Of a DNA stretch of 64,000 nucleotides, positions 45,591-58,577 are shown one piece after another (positions within the stretch are counted from its first letter, which is position 1; every line of letters begins with the position of its first letter). The translations under genes were made by a program, and so were the position numbers. This DNA comes from Colletotrichum lupini (taxonomy: Eukaryota; Ascomycota; Sordariomycetes; Glomerellales; Glomerellaceae). The stretch spans positions 2,728,001-2,792,000 of the forward strand of contig NC_064675.1 of the NCBI RefSeq assembly GCF_023278565.1, in the 5' to 3' direction. The notes below the pieces were generated by a model. It did no database searches, was not told the DNA's origin, and saw only the letters and a program-made list of their open reading frames with translations.

Positions 45591-47057
45591 AGCGATCTCA
45601 GTGTAGGAAATGGCGATGACTGTCAATGAGACGAGCAAGGGGGCGGCCCGATTTTACGCCCACAATTTTTGTCGTGAAAGTCAAATGTGTGATTGTATTC
45701 CTTGGGGCAGTCGATGGATAGGGCCATTGCCAGGATGAGGCCGGAAACAGGAACGCTCGCTCTGCTTATCCGACGCCAAAAAAGTTGGCTGGCTGGCTGC
45801 ACGACTGCTTTTTGGAATGCCGAGGAGAGAGCTGCTTGCTCGCCCATCTGAAGCTTCAGCCAGCCGCCACTGCAGCCCGGGTCGTCACCTCAGTCGTCCT
45901 ACCAGGAGGCACAGCAGGAAAAAGCAGCGAGCAGCGTAGCTAGGACTCAACAGCCGCTCACTGATTCATCCAACAGAAGGTGTTGGACTGAATGGAAGCC
46001 TGAACTGGCGGCAAGCCCGACAAAGACAATGAAAGTCATCCATCTACTCCGTACCTGCACGCGCTACGCATCCTTGAGCATGCCTGACCTTCTTCCCCTG
46101 AGTGCAACTCAACTTGTGAGTCTAGTGTTGGTTGACCGACCACTACAGAGTGGGATAGCAACGTGACGATATGGATGTCTGAGAGAGCAGAATGAGAGCG
46201 AGACGACAGGGGTATTAATGTCTCGATGGGACGATGAGACGGAGCACGCCAGGTCCCAGGAGACGCCGTCGGCCGGGGGAAGAAGGTGAGCCACGAGGAT
46301 GGGTGGAACAAAATTGTCCAATTCCAGAGGTCTCCGGTTTCCCGTCCTCGCCGGGGCCCTGGTCGTCGTCGATACGGCAGAACTTAGAAGACCCGCCAGA
46401 TACCCAGATGGCGGGTGCCCAGCCCCTGGTGATGGAAGGTAAATGGAAGCGGACCTAGAAGCCCGAGGCCCTTGATCTTGGCTTGTAAAGACGACTGTTC
46501 AGAATCATGAAGTAGGCCTCGTTCTCACTTCTCTGCCTTGTCTTTCCTGGATGATTCAATCGTTATCTAAGGTAAGTAAGTAAGGTACCTCATATCAAAG
46601 GTGAAAGAGGCAAAGTCTGCCTTAGGTAGGTAAAGGTAAAGAGGCACAGGAGAAGGCTGGAAAAAGTTGAATGGCTGACGCCAACGTGCGGCAAAGTATG
46701 TCCATGTCACAGGGCCAATAGTGAGCTTGGCCGATGTTGTGGCACTGAACCACAGGTTCCCAACAGCGCTGTGACCTGCACCCGCCCCCCCTGCCCACCA
46801 CCTGTACTCGCCTTGAGTGCCTTGAATGCCGCCGTGTGCCCGCCTAAGGTAGACGCCCGTGGCTGCTCAAAGGCACCCGAGGCAGGGAAGGAGTAAGGTA
46901 TGTAGCTTTGTAGCTCTCCATTAGCCCCCCAGTCCGTTGTCTCCGAAAATCCTCGAGGTCCATCCCGCAGCTTCACACCCTTTCTTCTCCCATCCCTCCT
47001 TTTCCTAAAGTCATTCGCGTCGCAAGTGGAGGGAACGCGCCCAAACCATATCGCTGA
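45591..47057. other. intergenic with GGTAA/AAGTA low-complexity, no gene seen
   Basis: 3' end of the Ebp1-like gene and promoter of the PHD gene. A TACTCCGTA motif lies at 46045-46053. GGTAAGTAAGTAAGG-type sequence lies near 46570-46590 and 46632-46642. No coding sequence recognised. Confidence 0.5.
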
Positions 47058-50000
47058 ATGCCTTCAAAGACGAGAGAAGTAACCATGCCCAAATTTACCC
47101 TCCAGAGACACGAAACTAACGCGATTCTAGGCGTCCGACTCGGAGCGTTTGCCCGTCTGGTCCAAGGCAAGGAGGTCAGGGGCCCTCGAGAGCCCAGTTG
47201 CCATGATGCCCACGAGTACGAGAGCCACGCGGTCGCGCTTTTCCAGCCCGCATCAGCACGCCAACGGAGGAGGAGTATCGGAACCTGTCAAGAAGAGCAA
47301 TGGAGCAAGCGAGGCCTCGAGGACCTTCATGCAGAAATGGTTGGAGCCTACGGTGCAGAGCAAGCCGAGCTTCGAGGAGGCTGGATTGATGCGATACGGC
47401 GTCACCGAGAACATGGCGCCCCTGGGCACGCTGCCAAAGGGACCACAGGCCAAAAAGCCGGGTCAGGAAGTCGCGAATCCCGTCAGGAAGATTATCCTCA
47501 AGTCGAGCTCAGCAAGTTCTGCTGTCGCTGCTGCTGCAAAGGCGGCGGCGGCGGCAGCGGCGGCAGCAGCTGATGAGGCAGATGCGTCTTCCATGGCAAA
47601 TCGCTCAGAGACACCGACACCGACACCCCCTCCGCGCCTGCCTACTCCTCCAGCCAACGCTCAAAAGGCGACCAGAAAATCTCTTCCCGCACGTGGTCTG
47701 GACGACGACGACGAAGACGAGGACTACACGCCCAAGGCAGCCGCAGGAAAGAGCCAGGGCCGTCGTGCATCTGCCTCCATCTCACGCAAGAGTGTGTCGC
47801 GCTCATCGGTAGGACGCCGTGCATCAGCTTCACTTCATCAAATGGCTCCCTCGAGCGACGCCGTGCAGCCTTCAGAATCGACGCCCGAGAACAAGGACGT
47901 CGTCGAGAGGGCTGTGGAGGTCGCAATCGACGAGGCGCTCCGGCATTACCGCTATCCCACTGCGTGGGCACTCCGGACCCTCTACGACGAAAATTCTTCT
48001 AACCTGGTCTTCCTCTCCATGTTTGAGGACGTTTACCACCAAACAGCCGACGAAGACACCCTCGACGAATTTTCTCGCCTTATTGAGGAGAAGAAGCGAG
48101 AAGGCAAGAAGGACAATCAGGCTTGCTACTTTTTTGTGCCCCCTTCCACCAACTCGCGCTTCACCCCCCACAAGCCAAAGCCTGCGCCCTACAGCAATCT
48201 TCTCTCTCTCGACCTCTCAAAATCGGACGACGAAGACGACGATATGCCTCAAGTTACCCCGACAAAAAAGGCTAGGAAGCGCAGGGAGATTCCGGAATCA
48301 CCCATGGGCATGAGCGTCGACGACGAAGAAGACGACGACACTACTTTACTGGCGGCGGAAACCACCATCGCGACCATGACCCCGTCACGCAAGCGTGCCC
48401 GAAGAGATTCTGCAAGCAGCGACTCGTCCTTGTCAGAGCTCTCTGCATCTCCGTCTCTGCCACCCGACTCGCCTTCGCCCAGCTCTCCGCCCGTTTCCGT
48501 GGCTGTTCAAGGCGATAGCCACAGTCGCCGTCACAGTGCCACGACGGCTGCCACGGCTGCTGGGGCCGACCCCGAGACCACCTTGACCAGCGCACCACCG
48601 CCAGCCGATCCACAGCCAATGAAGAGACGCGGCAGATCCCTTGCTGCTAAGGCGAGCGTGTCTGACGCATCCAACCCAAACTCACCCACCCTCCCCCCAA
48701 ACGTATCTCAAGCTGCAGGGGCTAGCAACATGCCTGGTCGACTTTCTTCGCCCATTTTCCCCAACCTTTCGACGACAGCAGCACCCTCAAAGGCGAATGG
48801 CAAGAAGAACGCCAACAAGGACAAGACTCCTCGCGTACTGCCCAGCGACGATGCAACCACCCTGCGGAGGAGAGATGCACGCGATAGCACAGTTAGCCAG
48901 ACGCCCCAGCCTGAGAGCCATATTCGCGGTTCCGACATGAGAAGCAGGGCTGGATCTATGGCCGCATCTTCGCCAGCAGTAAATCTGCGCAAGTCGGCAA
49001 GAACACCAGCGCCGAGCTCGAATCTGCCTGTGAATCTGACCCTGAGCACGAGAACGACGAGATCAGCAAAGAGGACGCACGACGAGATCGACAATACGAG
49101 CTCGCCGACTGCGCCGTCAATCCTCGGAGAGGTGACGCCCGCCACGAGCTCTAGGGCTGCGACACCGACGAACCTGCGCCCTACGAAGAAGCAACGGACT
49201 GGCTTGCGTATCAAAACTTCGTAAGTTGCCTCTTTCCCCTTTGCATCATGGAATTTAGGCCTCGCTGTGGCAAAGCGGATGACTTGACATGATGAGTCGA
49301 GGGCGCCAGTGATGAGTGGCGCGAGCCTGGCAGCGTCGCACCGAAGCATCCTCGTCTCTGTCATCATCCGTCTGTCAAATTTCATCCATGGTTCGCCAAA
49401 TCAAGCTGGACATAGACTGACGCATTCTTACAGACCCATGAAGAAGAAGGGAGGCACTGCGGCTGGACTACCTCGTGCCAGCGGTGAGGGCGGTGCAGTT
49501 GCCGCCAACGGCGGTGGCCCAATCAACCAGGTAAGCTGCCAGTTCAATACCGAATCCTTCAGCAGCACGGAGCTGCGGTCATTTTCATCGATGCCGCACC
49601 CTTACTGTTGCGTACGGGGAGCGAGGAGATGATGGGGCCGGGCGAGGGTCGGCGAATGGTGAGGGCATGGTTTTCGGGGGCCAAGGCGCACATCCCGAGG
49701 GATACTGAGTTTAGCGGCCAGTCCCGACCTCCCATTTTTCCCGGCCAGCCTGCACCCACACTCCTACTCATTTCCCGTAAATTGCCTCAACGACCACATT
49801 GCTGACACATCTCATCAGGATGAGAACGACGACTACTGCTCAGCATGCAGTGGCGTTGGAGAGCTGGTCTGCTGCGAGAACTGCTCCAGGTCATTCCATT
49901 TCGAGTGTGTCGACCTGGGGCTGGGCGACACTCTCCCCGAGGAATGGTTTTGCAACGTCTGTTTCAGCAGCAGATACCCCACCAGGGTGCCCGAACACAA

Positions 50001-51401
50001 GGGTCCCTTTGGCGGTTTGATGAACACTCTGGAGAAAACTAATCCTCGAGCCTACAAGCTGCCGCAAGGCGTGCGTGTGTATTTCGAGGGCGTCAAGGTC
50101 GGCCCTGAAGGCGAGTACGAGGATGTGGTAGTGCCCGCTAAGCCAAAGTAAGCTACAATCTCTGTTCTCACTATCTCGCTGTGTTCGAAACATCCCATCT
50201 CGCCTGTCCTTGGGGAACGCTTCGACTGACAATCACTACAGGAAGAAGGGCTATGAGGAAGCTCCAGACTTCTTCAAGGTTCGAGAAACTGACGGATCTG
50301 CTGTGCTATGCCACAATTGCCAACACCCGACCGCCGACAATCGAGCCATCATTCCCTGCAGCCTCTGCGGGCTTCACTGGCATCTGGATTGCCTCGATCC
50401 CCCGCTGGCAATCCCGCCTGTGGTGCGAACATGGCGTTGCCCTGCGCATGCAGACGACCTGTTAGCTACATTGCCAGAGGAGCTTGCCCCAGCTCACCGC
50501 TTCCGGAAGATCAAAGGCGCCCCGGTCATCGTTCCTGCCTTCAGCCGCGGCATGAAAAACAATGGCTTCATTGAGATTGATGATGAAGAATCCGAGGATG
50601 AAAATTCGGGTTGGAGCGATGTCAAGACCTTCGGTCGCGTCTACAAGCTGTCTTCCAAGGGCGTTGTCCTCGATTTCATTTCTCAGTCAGTTCCCTTGGA
50701 TCCTTATTTGGTTGTTTTCCAATTCTAACAGATCTGCAGGCTTCGGAAGGATGGCGCTGGTCACATCAAAGGCTCGACGGCTTCAAACACCGTCCAGGCG
50801 CCGCCAGTCAGCGAGCCCATGAGTGCTCGTTCACGTGTTGAGCAGCAAGCAGTGCTGAACTTGGTCGAATTGGCCTCCACTCAACCCACTACCAAGCTTG
50901 ACGAGCTCACAGAGGCATTGCTAGTAAGTCAAGAACTGTTTGGAATTGCAAACAGTAGTGACTGACACATGTATACAGACAAACGCCGAGCCAGCTATGC
51001 TCTCGCTCATGGCTCGTGGCAGTGTCAATAACTTTGCCAGCGGAGATCTAAATGTTACCGATAAGCAGAGTCTCCGCGCAATGCTAGCTCAGATGGAAGC
51101 CATGACTGGTCGCATCAAAGGCTTGCTTGGAGACGACCAAAGAGACAGCGGTGTTTCTGGTATGGGCATCGAGGCCGATCAAACGGCGATCGACTGTGAC
51201 CATACCAACGGCACTGTCAGCACCGGAGACGACGCAGCCTCGATAAAAAATGAGTCCGTGGAGCCCCCTGCCGACCTACCTACGCCAGCGACTACGACCC
51301 AAGATAACCCGGAGCCGATCAACAGCCTGGGCGAGAAGTCTTCGCAGGAGGTCCCCAACGACGCGAACGAAGATGATGTGCCCGACATGGATATCGACTA
51401 G
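47058..51401 (+). CDS. rco1: Rco1-like double-PHD-finger protein (Rpd3S histone deacetylase complex)
   Basis: Seven exons are predicted: 47058-47078, 47131-49220, 49434-49530, 49819-50147, 50242-50685, 50740-50923 and 50979-51401. They sum to exactly 1196 codons with all phases matching (1195 residues). A 7-codon first exon (MPSKTRE) joins ASDSERLPVWSKARR; an internal Met in exon 2 is an alternative start. A conserved N-terminal region (RYPTAWALRTLYDENSSNLV) precedes long Ser/Pro-rich sequence. PHD1 reads CSACSGVGELVCCENC, FHFECVD and WFCNVC. PHD2 reads LCHNCQHPT, IIPCSLCGLHWHLDC and WRCPAH. The spacing of the two fingers with an intervening conserved stretch is that of Rco1/Cph1, which with Eaf3 guides Rpd3S to H3K36-methylated gene bodies. 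The C-terminal ~200 residues are helical, then acidic (..DVPDMDID). An Ala run is encoded near 47530-47575. Confidence 0.88.
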
Positions 51402-53520
51402 GCTAGCTTTAACAGCGATTCGACTATATGTTTAACTGATTATTCTTATCTTACCAAACACAACACACAAGGGTGGTGTTGAGACGCTAATTGGAAGTGG
51501 ATGGTTCGCCTCGTCCCAGAACTAGGGAATCAGCAGCCAACACAGCCAATTGCGGATATAGCCCATTTTCTACTCTTTTCTTATTTGATTCCCCAAGACA
51601 CGACCCCCACACGGATCTGGAGTTTGGGAGGGCTCAAAACGAAGCAGCGAGCAAGCGCAAAGAAAGACCGGTGAAGGAAGACCGGCCATAGATTCGAAGC
51701 GTACCGAGACAGGTACGACAGAAAGCCACATAGGCTTCGAGCGACCCGACAAAGCAAGCTCGCATAGTCATTCATGGCTTTGTAGCCATGGAGAGTGCAA
51801 ACTGGATTGGCCGAAGCACGTAGAATGTGCTGAAGGCGAGAGGGGGACGGGCATCTGGTTATCTGCCCATGCTGCCACCTGGGGACAAGGAATGGTGTGA
51901 AGGCCAGCTTTTTGTACCTCACTTTCCTATTCACCTTTCCCTCCAATTTTCTTTTCCCCTTACTGGAATTCCCTCACACCCTGCCTCAATCTTGTATCAT
52001 AGGCCATTACCTCTTCTCGTAATATCTCTCTTTTGGACCAGCAGGCAGGGCTGGGCTGGCTAGATTACCAAGGGAAACAGAGCACTTCTTTTTTTTTTTC
52101 TTCCAGGGAGGCAAGAGCGAGAAATCCAATTTGGGAAATGGGATTGATGTGACCTGAAGCCGGCCGGCGGTTTTGAGTACCTTGGGTCCAGGCCAGGTTG
52201 AAGGAGAAAGCGGGAAAATGGGGCAAACCCCGGGAGACGAAGGGATGGTAGCCTGACGAGGCCCAGTAGATAGAATGCTACACCGCATGATCTATATAAC
52301 CCTACCATTGCCGTTCCCTCCAATGCTGCAGTTGTCATTTATGAAGAAAATCGATACACCTATCTCTACGAGCATGGGCTTGCGCTCCTTTGAGAGAGTT
52401 TCCTAGGCATTGCCTGGATTGGATGACACCGACAGTGGTGCTCTAGTCTATTGTCTCTGTCGTTGGTAGAAGAGACAATGAGCAGTGGAAAACCAACAAA
52501 GCCTAGCTGTGATAGATGAATGGCATTTACTAGTTATAGTCTTAGGCCTTTCTCCAGAATCCTGCCCATCCATTCGCCATATTGACCTTCTCTGGTCTAG
52601 TATCTTTCAGTCGTCGCGTCCCTCCCTCATGGACAGAGCAGCGGATGTCTTCGACTTCAGGCTTCTTCTTACTTAATGTCGACATCACTATGCTCCTTCG
52701 TGCACGGGAAACGGTAGGACCCGAGAAATCTCGTGTGGCAATATCAACTAGCTTTTACGACAATGCTTGACTAACAATACCTTATACTTATGCTATCTAG
52801 TATGAAGAAGAAAACACTACAAAAAAAGGAAGAAACACCCAGCAGCCCAAGGTAAAAAGTTTGCGTGGCTATCAAGAGTTTTTTTTTTTGCCTGACTGCC
52901 TGCCTAGCGAACGAACCCGGCAGGTCGCGGCATACACACACGAATGCTTTGACTGCGGAAACACACTCTCGACTCCATAGCTCTCTCATAACAAAAAGCA
53001 GCATATGCGATCTTTTAGGGGGTTGCGTCTTGACTGCCATGCGAAGGTGGGGCTTCAGGACAACATCCGGCTACCCTCTCTCGGTTTTTCTATATACCAC
53101 GCCACAAGCAAAGTGAGGGTAGCAATAGTAAAGCTTGTAAAAAAACTTCCCCAGCGGAAAAAAAGAAAGGACAGGAAGAGTGAAGTGGCAAGTGGGGGGC
53201 TTCTAGAGCCCCGAGTGAAACGAAAATAAAAAACCCTCTTCGTTGCTGCGACCACATTTCCGGAGAGGCAGCTTCATGTTGTTGTTGCCCTGTCTATCAT
53301 CAAGACATGGCCTCCTCCACATCTGGAGTGGCTTGCGCATTTTCCTGACACGTTGGGCGGTGCGTACCCCCTTGCAAACATTCTTACATGACGATCCAGA
53401 TCAACCAAACTCCTGTGCCGATCCCATACCAAGCCATCCCTTACCAAGCAAAAAAAAGAGCGGCATGAGCCAGTCAGACCCTCTCTGACCAGCAATTCGT
53501 CTGTACAAGTGGCGTGTGAA
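51402..53520. other. convergent intergenic region, no gene seen
   Basis: Long 3' flank between the Rco1-like gene and the PUF gene. T-run (near 52086-52100) and A/T-rich stretches are present. No open frame is coding-like, and no repeat family recognised. Confidence 0.5.
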
Positions 53521-56500
53521 TCATCGCTTTTCAACTCGTCAGTCACGTCGCGCTCTGGCTTGGTGGAGAGGGGTTGCGAATGGGGGATCGCTTACTCGGC
53601 CACGTCTTCCGTTGACTTGCTCCTGCTGCATGTACGCCATGTTCTGCATACCGCCCATATTGCCATAGCCACCATATCCCGACATGCCCATGTTCATACC
53701 AAATCCAGGAGGTGCGTACGGTGCCTGACCGGGAGGCATCTGAGGAAGCTGAGTCGGCGGCTGAATGGGGCTTCCGTTGGCCAGGTTCTGGCTGCGGTAC
53801 TGGTCAATGGACGGGCTTGGGCTGCTATACCCTCCAAAGCCTGCCTGCATCGGCGGGAAGAAGTTGTTGATGGGGGGCGTCGCACGGTTGAGCATGCTCT
53901 GTTGGTACTGGAGCTGCTGCAGATTCGCAGGCGTCGGCATGGGAGAGTTGGACTGGTTGTACATGGGGTTTTGAACACCATAGGGAGGGAAGGGGGCCAT
54001 GCTCGCGTCGGCAGGCTCACTGCGTTGGCCGCCGAATCCCAACTCATAGTTGGAAGGGTTGACGGGCTGGTTCAACGAGTTATAGTACTGCTGCTTGCTC
54101 ATGTGAGCAGCCTGCTGCTGCTGGTGGTTGTTCATGTTGGCCTGGCGGGAGGCCGGTCGCTGCCGCTGCTCATTGTTGTTGCTGTTATTGCCAGAGTTGC
54201 CATGGCCGTGATCGCGGCCACCGCCACTGTTGCGAGTCGACAGGCCAACCTCGTCCATCAAACGCTTGTAACCTTGGCCGGGCTGGGCCTTGATGCGGAC
54301 CAACACGTTCTTGACGTTCTCAACCACCTGGCTGCGAATGCTCTCGTCAAAGAACGGCGTGGTGAGAACCTTGAAGATCAAGGTGGCGCCGCAGGCATGG
54401 TCACTCAGGATCGCCTCGAGAATTTGGTCGTTGGGGGTGAAGAACAAAGCCTTCAAGATGGTGTCTCGCGCCTCGGGCTCGGCCTTTTGGTTAATAACCT
54501 TGAGCACGGTGAGGTAGGCAACCTTGTGAGTGCACAAGTGGACGAGGCAGGGCACAAGCTGGGGGGACAAAACAGTCCTGCGCTGAGGGAAGGTGCAGGT
54601 ATCCAAGAACCAGGTCAACAAGAGGGCACCGTTGGCGTTGGTGGCGAGCTGGACGCTGTGCAAAGCGATCGCGGCAGCCAGCATCCGCTGCTGCTCCTTG
54701 GTGGAGTGATGGCTCTCCAAGCAGGCGCGCATAGCTCGGGCACCGTAGCGGCCCTGAGAAACCTCCCACATGCGGCTGAGCATGGTTTCGAAGATGAAGT
54801 CATTGAAGGGAGCACCGAACTTGAGGCAGCCTTGAAGAACGTAGTTGCCGTACTGGTCCAGGAACAGAGGGATGGTGTAGGGTCTGAGGTGCTCGACAAT
54901 CAAATTCATCTGGTGCGGGGTCTTGCAAACGTCGATAATCTTCTGGGCAGCCCATGTGCCGTTCTTGTGTACGCCAATCTCCGCCATGTGAGGAGCGATC
55001 TCGGCCAACATGGCGTCCCGAAGGTCATCGGAGCAGTGCTCAAAGAGCTTCTGTACAACAGTATTGCCAAGGTAGTCGGACGCTAGCTCGGCAATCTCTG
55101 GCAGCATGTCAAGAGCGGTCGTCTCGATCTCGGCCTGGGAGAGGCTCTGGTTGTCGATTCTCTTTCTGATATCTCTGAGTCTCGGGGCATCGTGGACGCG
55201 GGTGTGGGCCGGTTCCCGGATGGGGGGAATCTCGTCGATGAAGTTGGTGAACTGGATTGATGATTGAAGACTGCGGGAGATCTTGGCAGCATCCTCTTCG
55301 GTGGCCTGGAACTGCTTAACGATGCGCATGATGTCACTCGTCATTTCTGACAGAGGAGGCACAACGGGAGCAGCATTGGCTGACTGGGCCGATGCATTTG
55401 CGCTCTCGCCAGCGGTACCGGGGGCCGCATTCTGCGCATTGTCCTGGTTCTTCGCGAACGGGTCGGGGCTGGGCGAGGGGAAAACGCCATCGTGGCCGGG
55501 CGTGTTCGAGGCAGAAGGCGGCTTGGCAAAGTTGATGCGAATGGGTCCTGCTCCAGGGAAGATTTCTTTTCCGTTCATGCTGGCTTTCGCAGTGATGGCG
55601 CTCTCCATCCGCTCGAAGTTCACAAAACCGCAGTTCTTGTGCGTGAGAACACGAGCAGACAGAATGTGACCGTATGCCTTAAACATCTCAGTCAAAGTCG
55701 ATGTAGTAGTGGAAGTCGGAATGCTGCCGAGCCAAAGGGCGCTGGTAGGACCCTCAAGACCCTGGTCCTCGGCATTGAGCAATCCCGCATTGCGGCTGCT
55801 CGACCTTCCCAGGTTCATAGCAGCCACAGCTTGCGGGAGGTCGTCAAACTCCTTTTCATCCGGCAGACGGATCTCCGCAGGAGGGACGGCGTTGCCCATG
55901 CCACTACCGGACATGTAGGTTCGCATGAGGCGAGAGCCAGGAGTATCGAGGACGCCGGCTGTTCGGGCACGAGGACGCGTAGCTTGGTTGGCAAACGCCT
56001 GGACAGCCAGATTGTGGTTGTGGATCGCAGCGTTCGTAGCTGCGAGCTGATCCTGGAGGTGGGCGACGTACTGGCTCTCAAGAGTCATGTCCTCGAACTC
56101 ATCGTCCTCCTCGTCTGCGTACTTGTCCTTGTTGTTGACCGAGTACGAGCGGAAACGATTAGCCTTAGTAAAATCGTTGAAGCTCGGAATGTACGGTGTT
56201 GCCAACTGGGCGCGGGGAGGCTGCGGCGTCTCAGCAAGTCCCAAGTAGTCCAGCGTCCTCATATGGACATCGCTTTCTCCACCCCCCTCTCTGGAAATCT
56301 GAGATTGCGTGGGCGAGCTCGGCCCATTGGTCGAGCCGATGCTCGCAATGCTCGCAAGAGTCATACCCCTATCGCGACCCGTTCCGGTAGGGTTCCAACT
56401 GCTGAAAATGGACGGCCCAAAGGGAGAGCTGGTGCCGGGGATCTGCGCGAAAGGGCTCCGCTGAGGCATCGAGCCTGCGCGGAGGCGTGAGAGCAGCGCA

Positions 56501-57150
56501 GAGTTGTTGGAAGCCGTGTCAACCGGTTCGAGACCGGGAGACGGAGATTTGAACGGGCTGTGGGACGGAGTTGGCCGGGATGATTTGGGAGCCATAGCCG
56601 GGAGGTTGAGCAAGCCATTGCCTACACCGCCGGGCGAGAACCGCGATGGCACGGTTCCAGCACGGGCACGTCTCGCCTGAGGCATAGATTCGGGGGTGGG
56701 CAATTGGGCAAAGTCAGGAAAGCCATCGGTTGGCGACTCGGGGATGTTCTCGCGGAGGGGCGTAGAGTTGCCGCTGGTCGGCGGACCGCCCCAAGGATTT
56801 ACCGGCAATCCGGGGACGCCTTCTTGAGCTTGAATTTCGCGGGCCCTGTCGAATTTTGGTCAGCAAAAACGGATGGTCACTCGCAGGGTGGCAGAGCGAA
56901 CGAACCTCTTGGAGTATAGCCTGCTGGAGCCGGGCATCTCGTGCGATGGAGAGCCAGCCCCTGATCGCGAGGCGCTAGCCATCTTGCTAGAGTGATTCAA
57001 ACCGCCTGGCAGGCCGAATGGTGATCTGACAGATGAACCAGCGGTCGGGTCAATGGGGGATGTGTTGTTGGCGGTTGGTGAGGTGGACCGATTCTGTGTG
57101 GCAGATTGGGGCGGGTAACCAATGGCCAGGTGATCAGATCTAGTTGACAT
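53521..57150 (-). CDS. Jsn1/Puf2-like RNA-binding protein with RRM and Pumilio repeats
   Basis: Exon 1 57150-56906 joins exon 2 from 56845 (60-nt intron), giving ..SSRLYSKR + AREIQAQEGVPGLPV... The protein is about 1160-1180 residues. Ser/Pro-rich sequence leads to an RRM near residues 450-520 (LWLGSIPTSTTTSTLTEMF, HKNCGFVNF, IRINFAKPP) and a Pumilio domain near 660-950 with repeats such as YLGNTVVQKLFEH, HKNGTWAAQKIID, LDQYGNYVLQGCLK and GRYGARAMRACLE. The tail is Asn/Gln/Gly/Met-rich. RRM plus PUF is the Jsn1/Puf2 architecture; these bind mRNA 3'UTRs, often of membrane or mitochondrial proteins, and control decay and localisation. The unspliced frame ends at 53539. A 69-nt intron (53595-53527, GTAAGC donor, CTGAC branch, AAAAG acceptor) would instead end the protein ..VNGRRGRR at 53521, which I prefer because the unspliced tail looks random. 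Confidence 0.88.
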
Positions 57151-58577
57151 TATCAATTATCTAGGCCAAAGCTCATCAGAAATTTTGTGACACTAGAATT
57201 TTCCCAGCGGGTTGCTGTCGTTGACGAATTGAGCAATGCTCTCCCGGTCGACGGTTGACAGGCGCGGGGGAGAAATGGACCCAATGAATTGTGGACAGCT
57301 TCGAGACCGTAACGTCTCGTATTCCACAGTCGGGGGTTTCGAGGGAGGGTGACGGCACGGTGCTGCGTCAGTTCCCAGCGTCTCTTCCGGGCGAGTATTG
57401 AGCGGAGGGTCCGGAGCTGCTGCTGTCGGGCTGTCCAATTTCGGTGGGCAGAGCAACAATGGTAGGCGTAGAGCAGAGCAGAGCAGAGGCGCGCGAAAGA
57501 AGAATGGTGTGGTCGTTGGGGCCTTTGTGCGGTAAGGAATGTTCGTCGAAGGGTTGAAAGAGTTGAAAGGTCGTGTTTGTGCGTGTTTCCAGGTATTACA
57601 AGGTACGCCAGGCCAGCCAGTCGGTCGGTTGCAAAAGGGCTGCTGGGTGCTCGAGAAAATAAAAGGAGAGTTCGACGTCGGTCGGGGGGAGTGAGGTCAA
57701 GGAATGTCGGGGGGGACAAGTGGGCTTTAGACGTGGACGTGGACGTGGACGAAAATCGGGCGCTGGGGGTGATGGAAAGATTTCTCTTGCCAGGCACTCG
57801 GGTAGCCGTTTTGTGGTCGCGTAGCTTTTAGCGGTGGGCTTGGGTCAATGTGGATGCTTGGTGCCGCCGATTGCTGGTGGTGCTGCTGCTGCTGCGATGC
57901 GCGATGCGGATGCGGATGCGTAGCGTTGCGTCCTTTTGGTCTGGCCAGTCTCTCGGATCAGATTCCACAGGTTCCCAGTGTGTCTAGACGTCGAGAGTCC
58001 CAACAAGCAACCTTGGACGATGGAATTGTGTGGTGGGCGAAAACCAGCTCGTTGTCCTTTCCTCCAGATGATCTTTTTGAGCAAGACGTAAAAAGAGAGA
58101 GGAAAGAAACAAAAGTAAACGGTCTCAATATACAGGCTTCATTAGTATAGGGACGATGAGGCCTGGAGAAAGGGATAGGGGGTTTGGGGGTGTGGTTGAA
58201 GATGGGGAGTGTGGGAGTGGGAGAGGGGGAAAAAAAGAGACACGAGCGGAGGAGTAAGAGGATATGTGAGTTGAGAGGCTTGATGGTGAAAGGGACCCTT
58301 TGGCGGTTGACCTTTGGTCTGGAGTGTTTTGGTGTGTTCCGGTACAAGCAAAGCAACGCAAGCAAGCAAGTGCAGAGAGCAGATGCAGGACAGGAGACGG
58401 GAGTTTAGACGACTGGCCAGTAAGGACACTTTGTTAGGGGGTAAGGAGGGACGGCGAGGCAGGGGGAGGAAGGTGAGGTACCTCTGGCTGCTTGCCTCTG
58501 AGGCGGAGGTACTTGGACCAAGGCCTCTTCTTTCTCTTACAGAGAAGTGACTCGCGGTACTTCTGAAAGATGAGATG

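Noticed and set aside
53509..56490. Long plus-strand open frames (525 and 332 codons) opposite the PUF gene
   Set aside because: They mirror the coding frame of a clearly conserved gene; products are Val/Leu/Arg-rich shadows with no family features.
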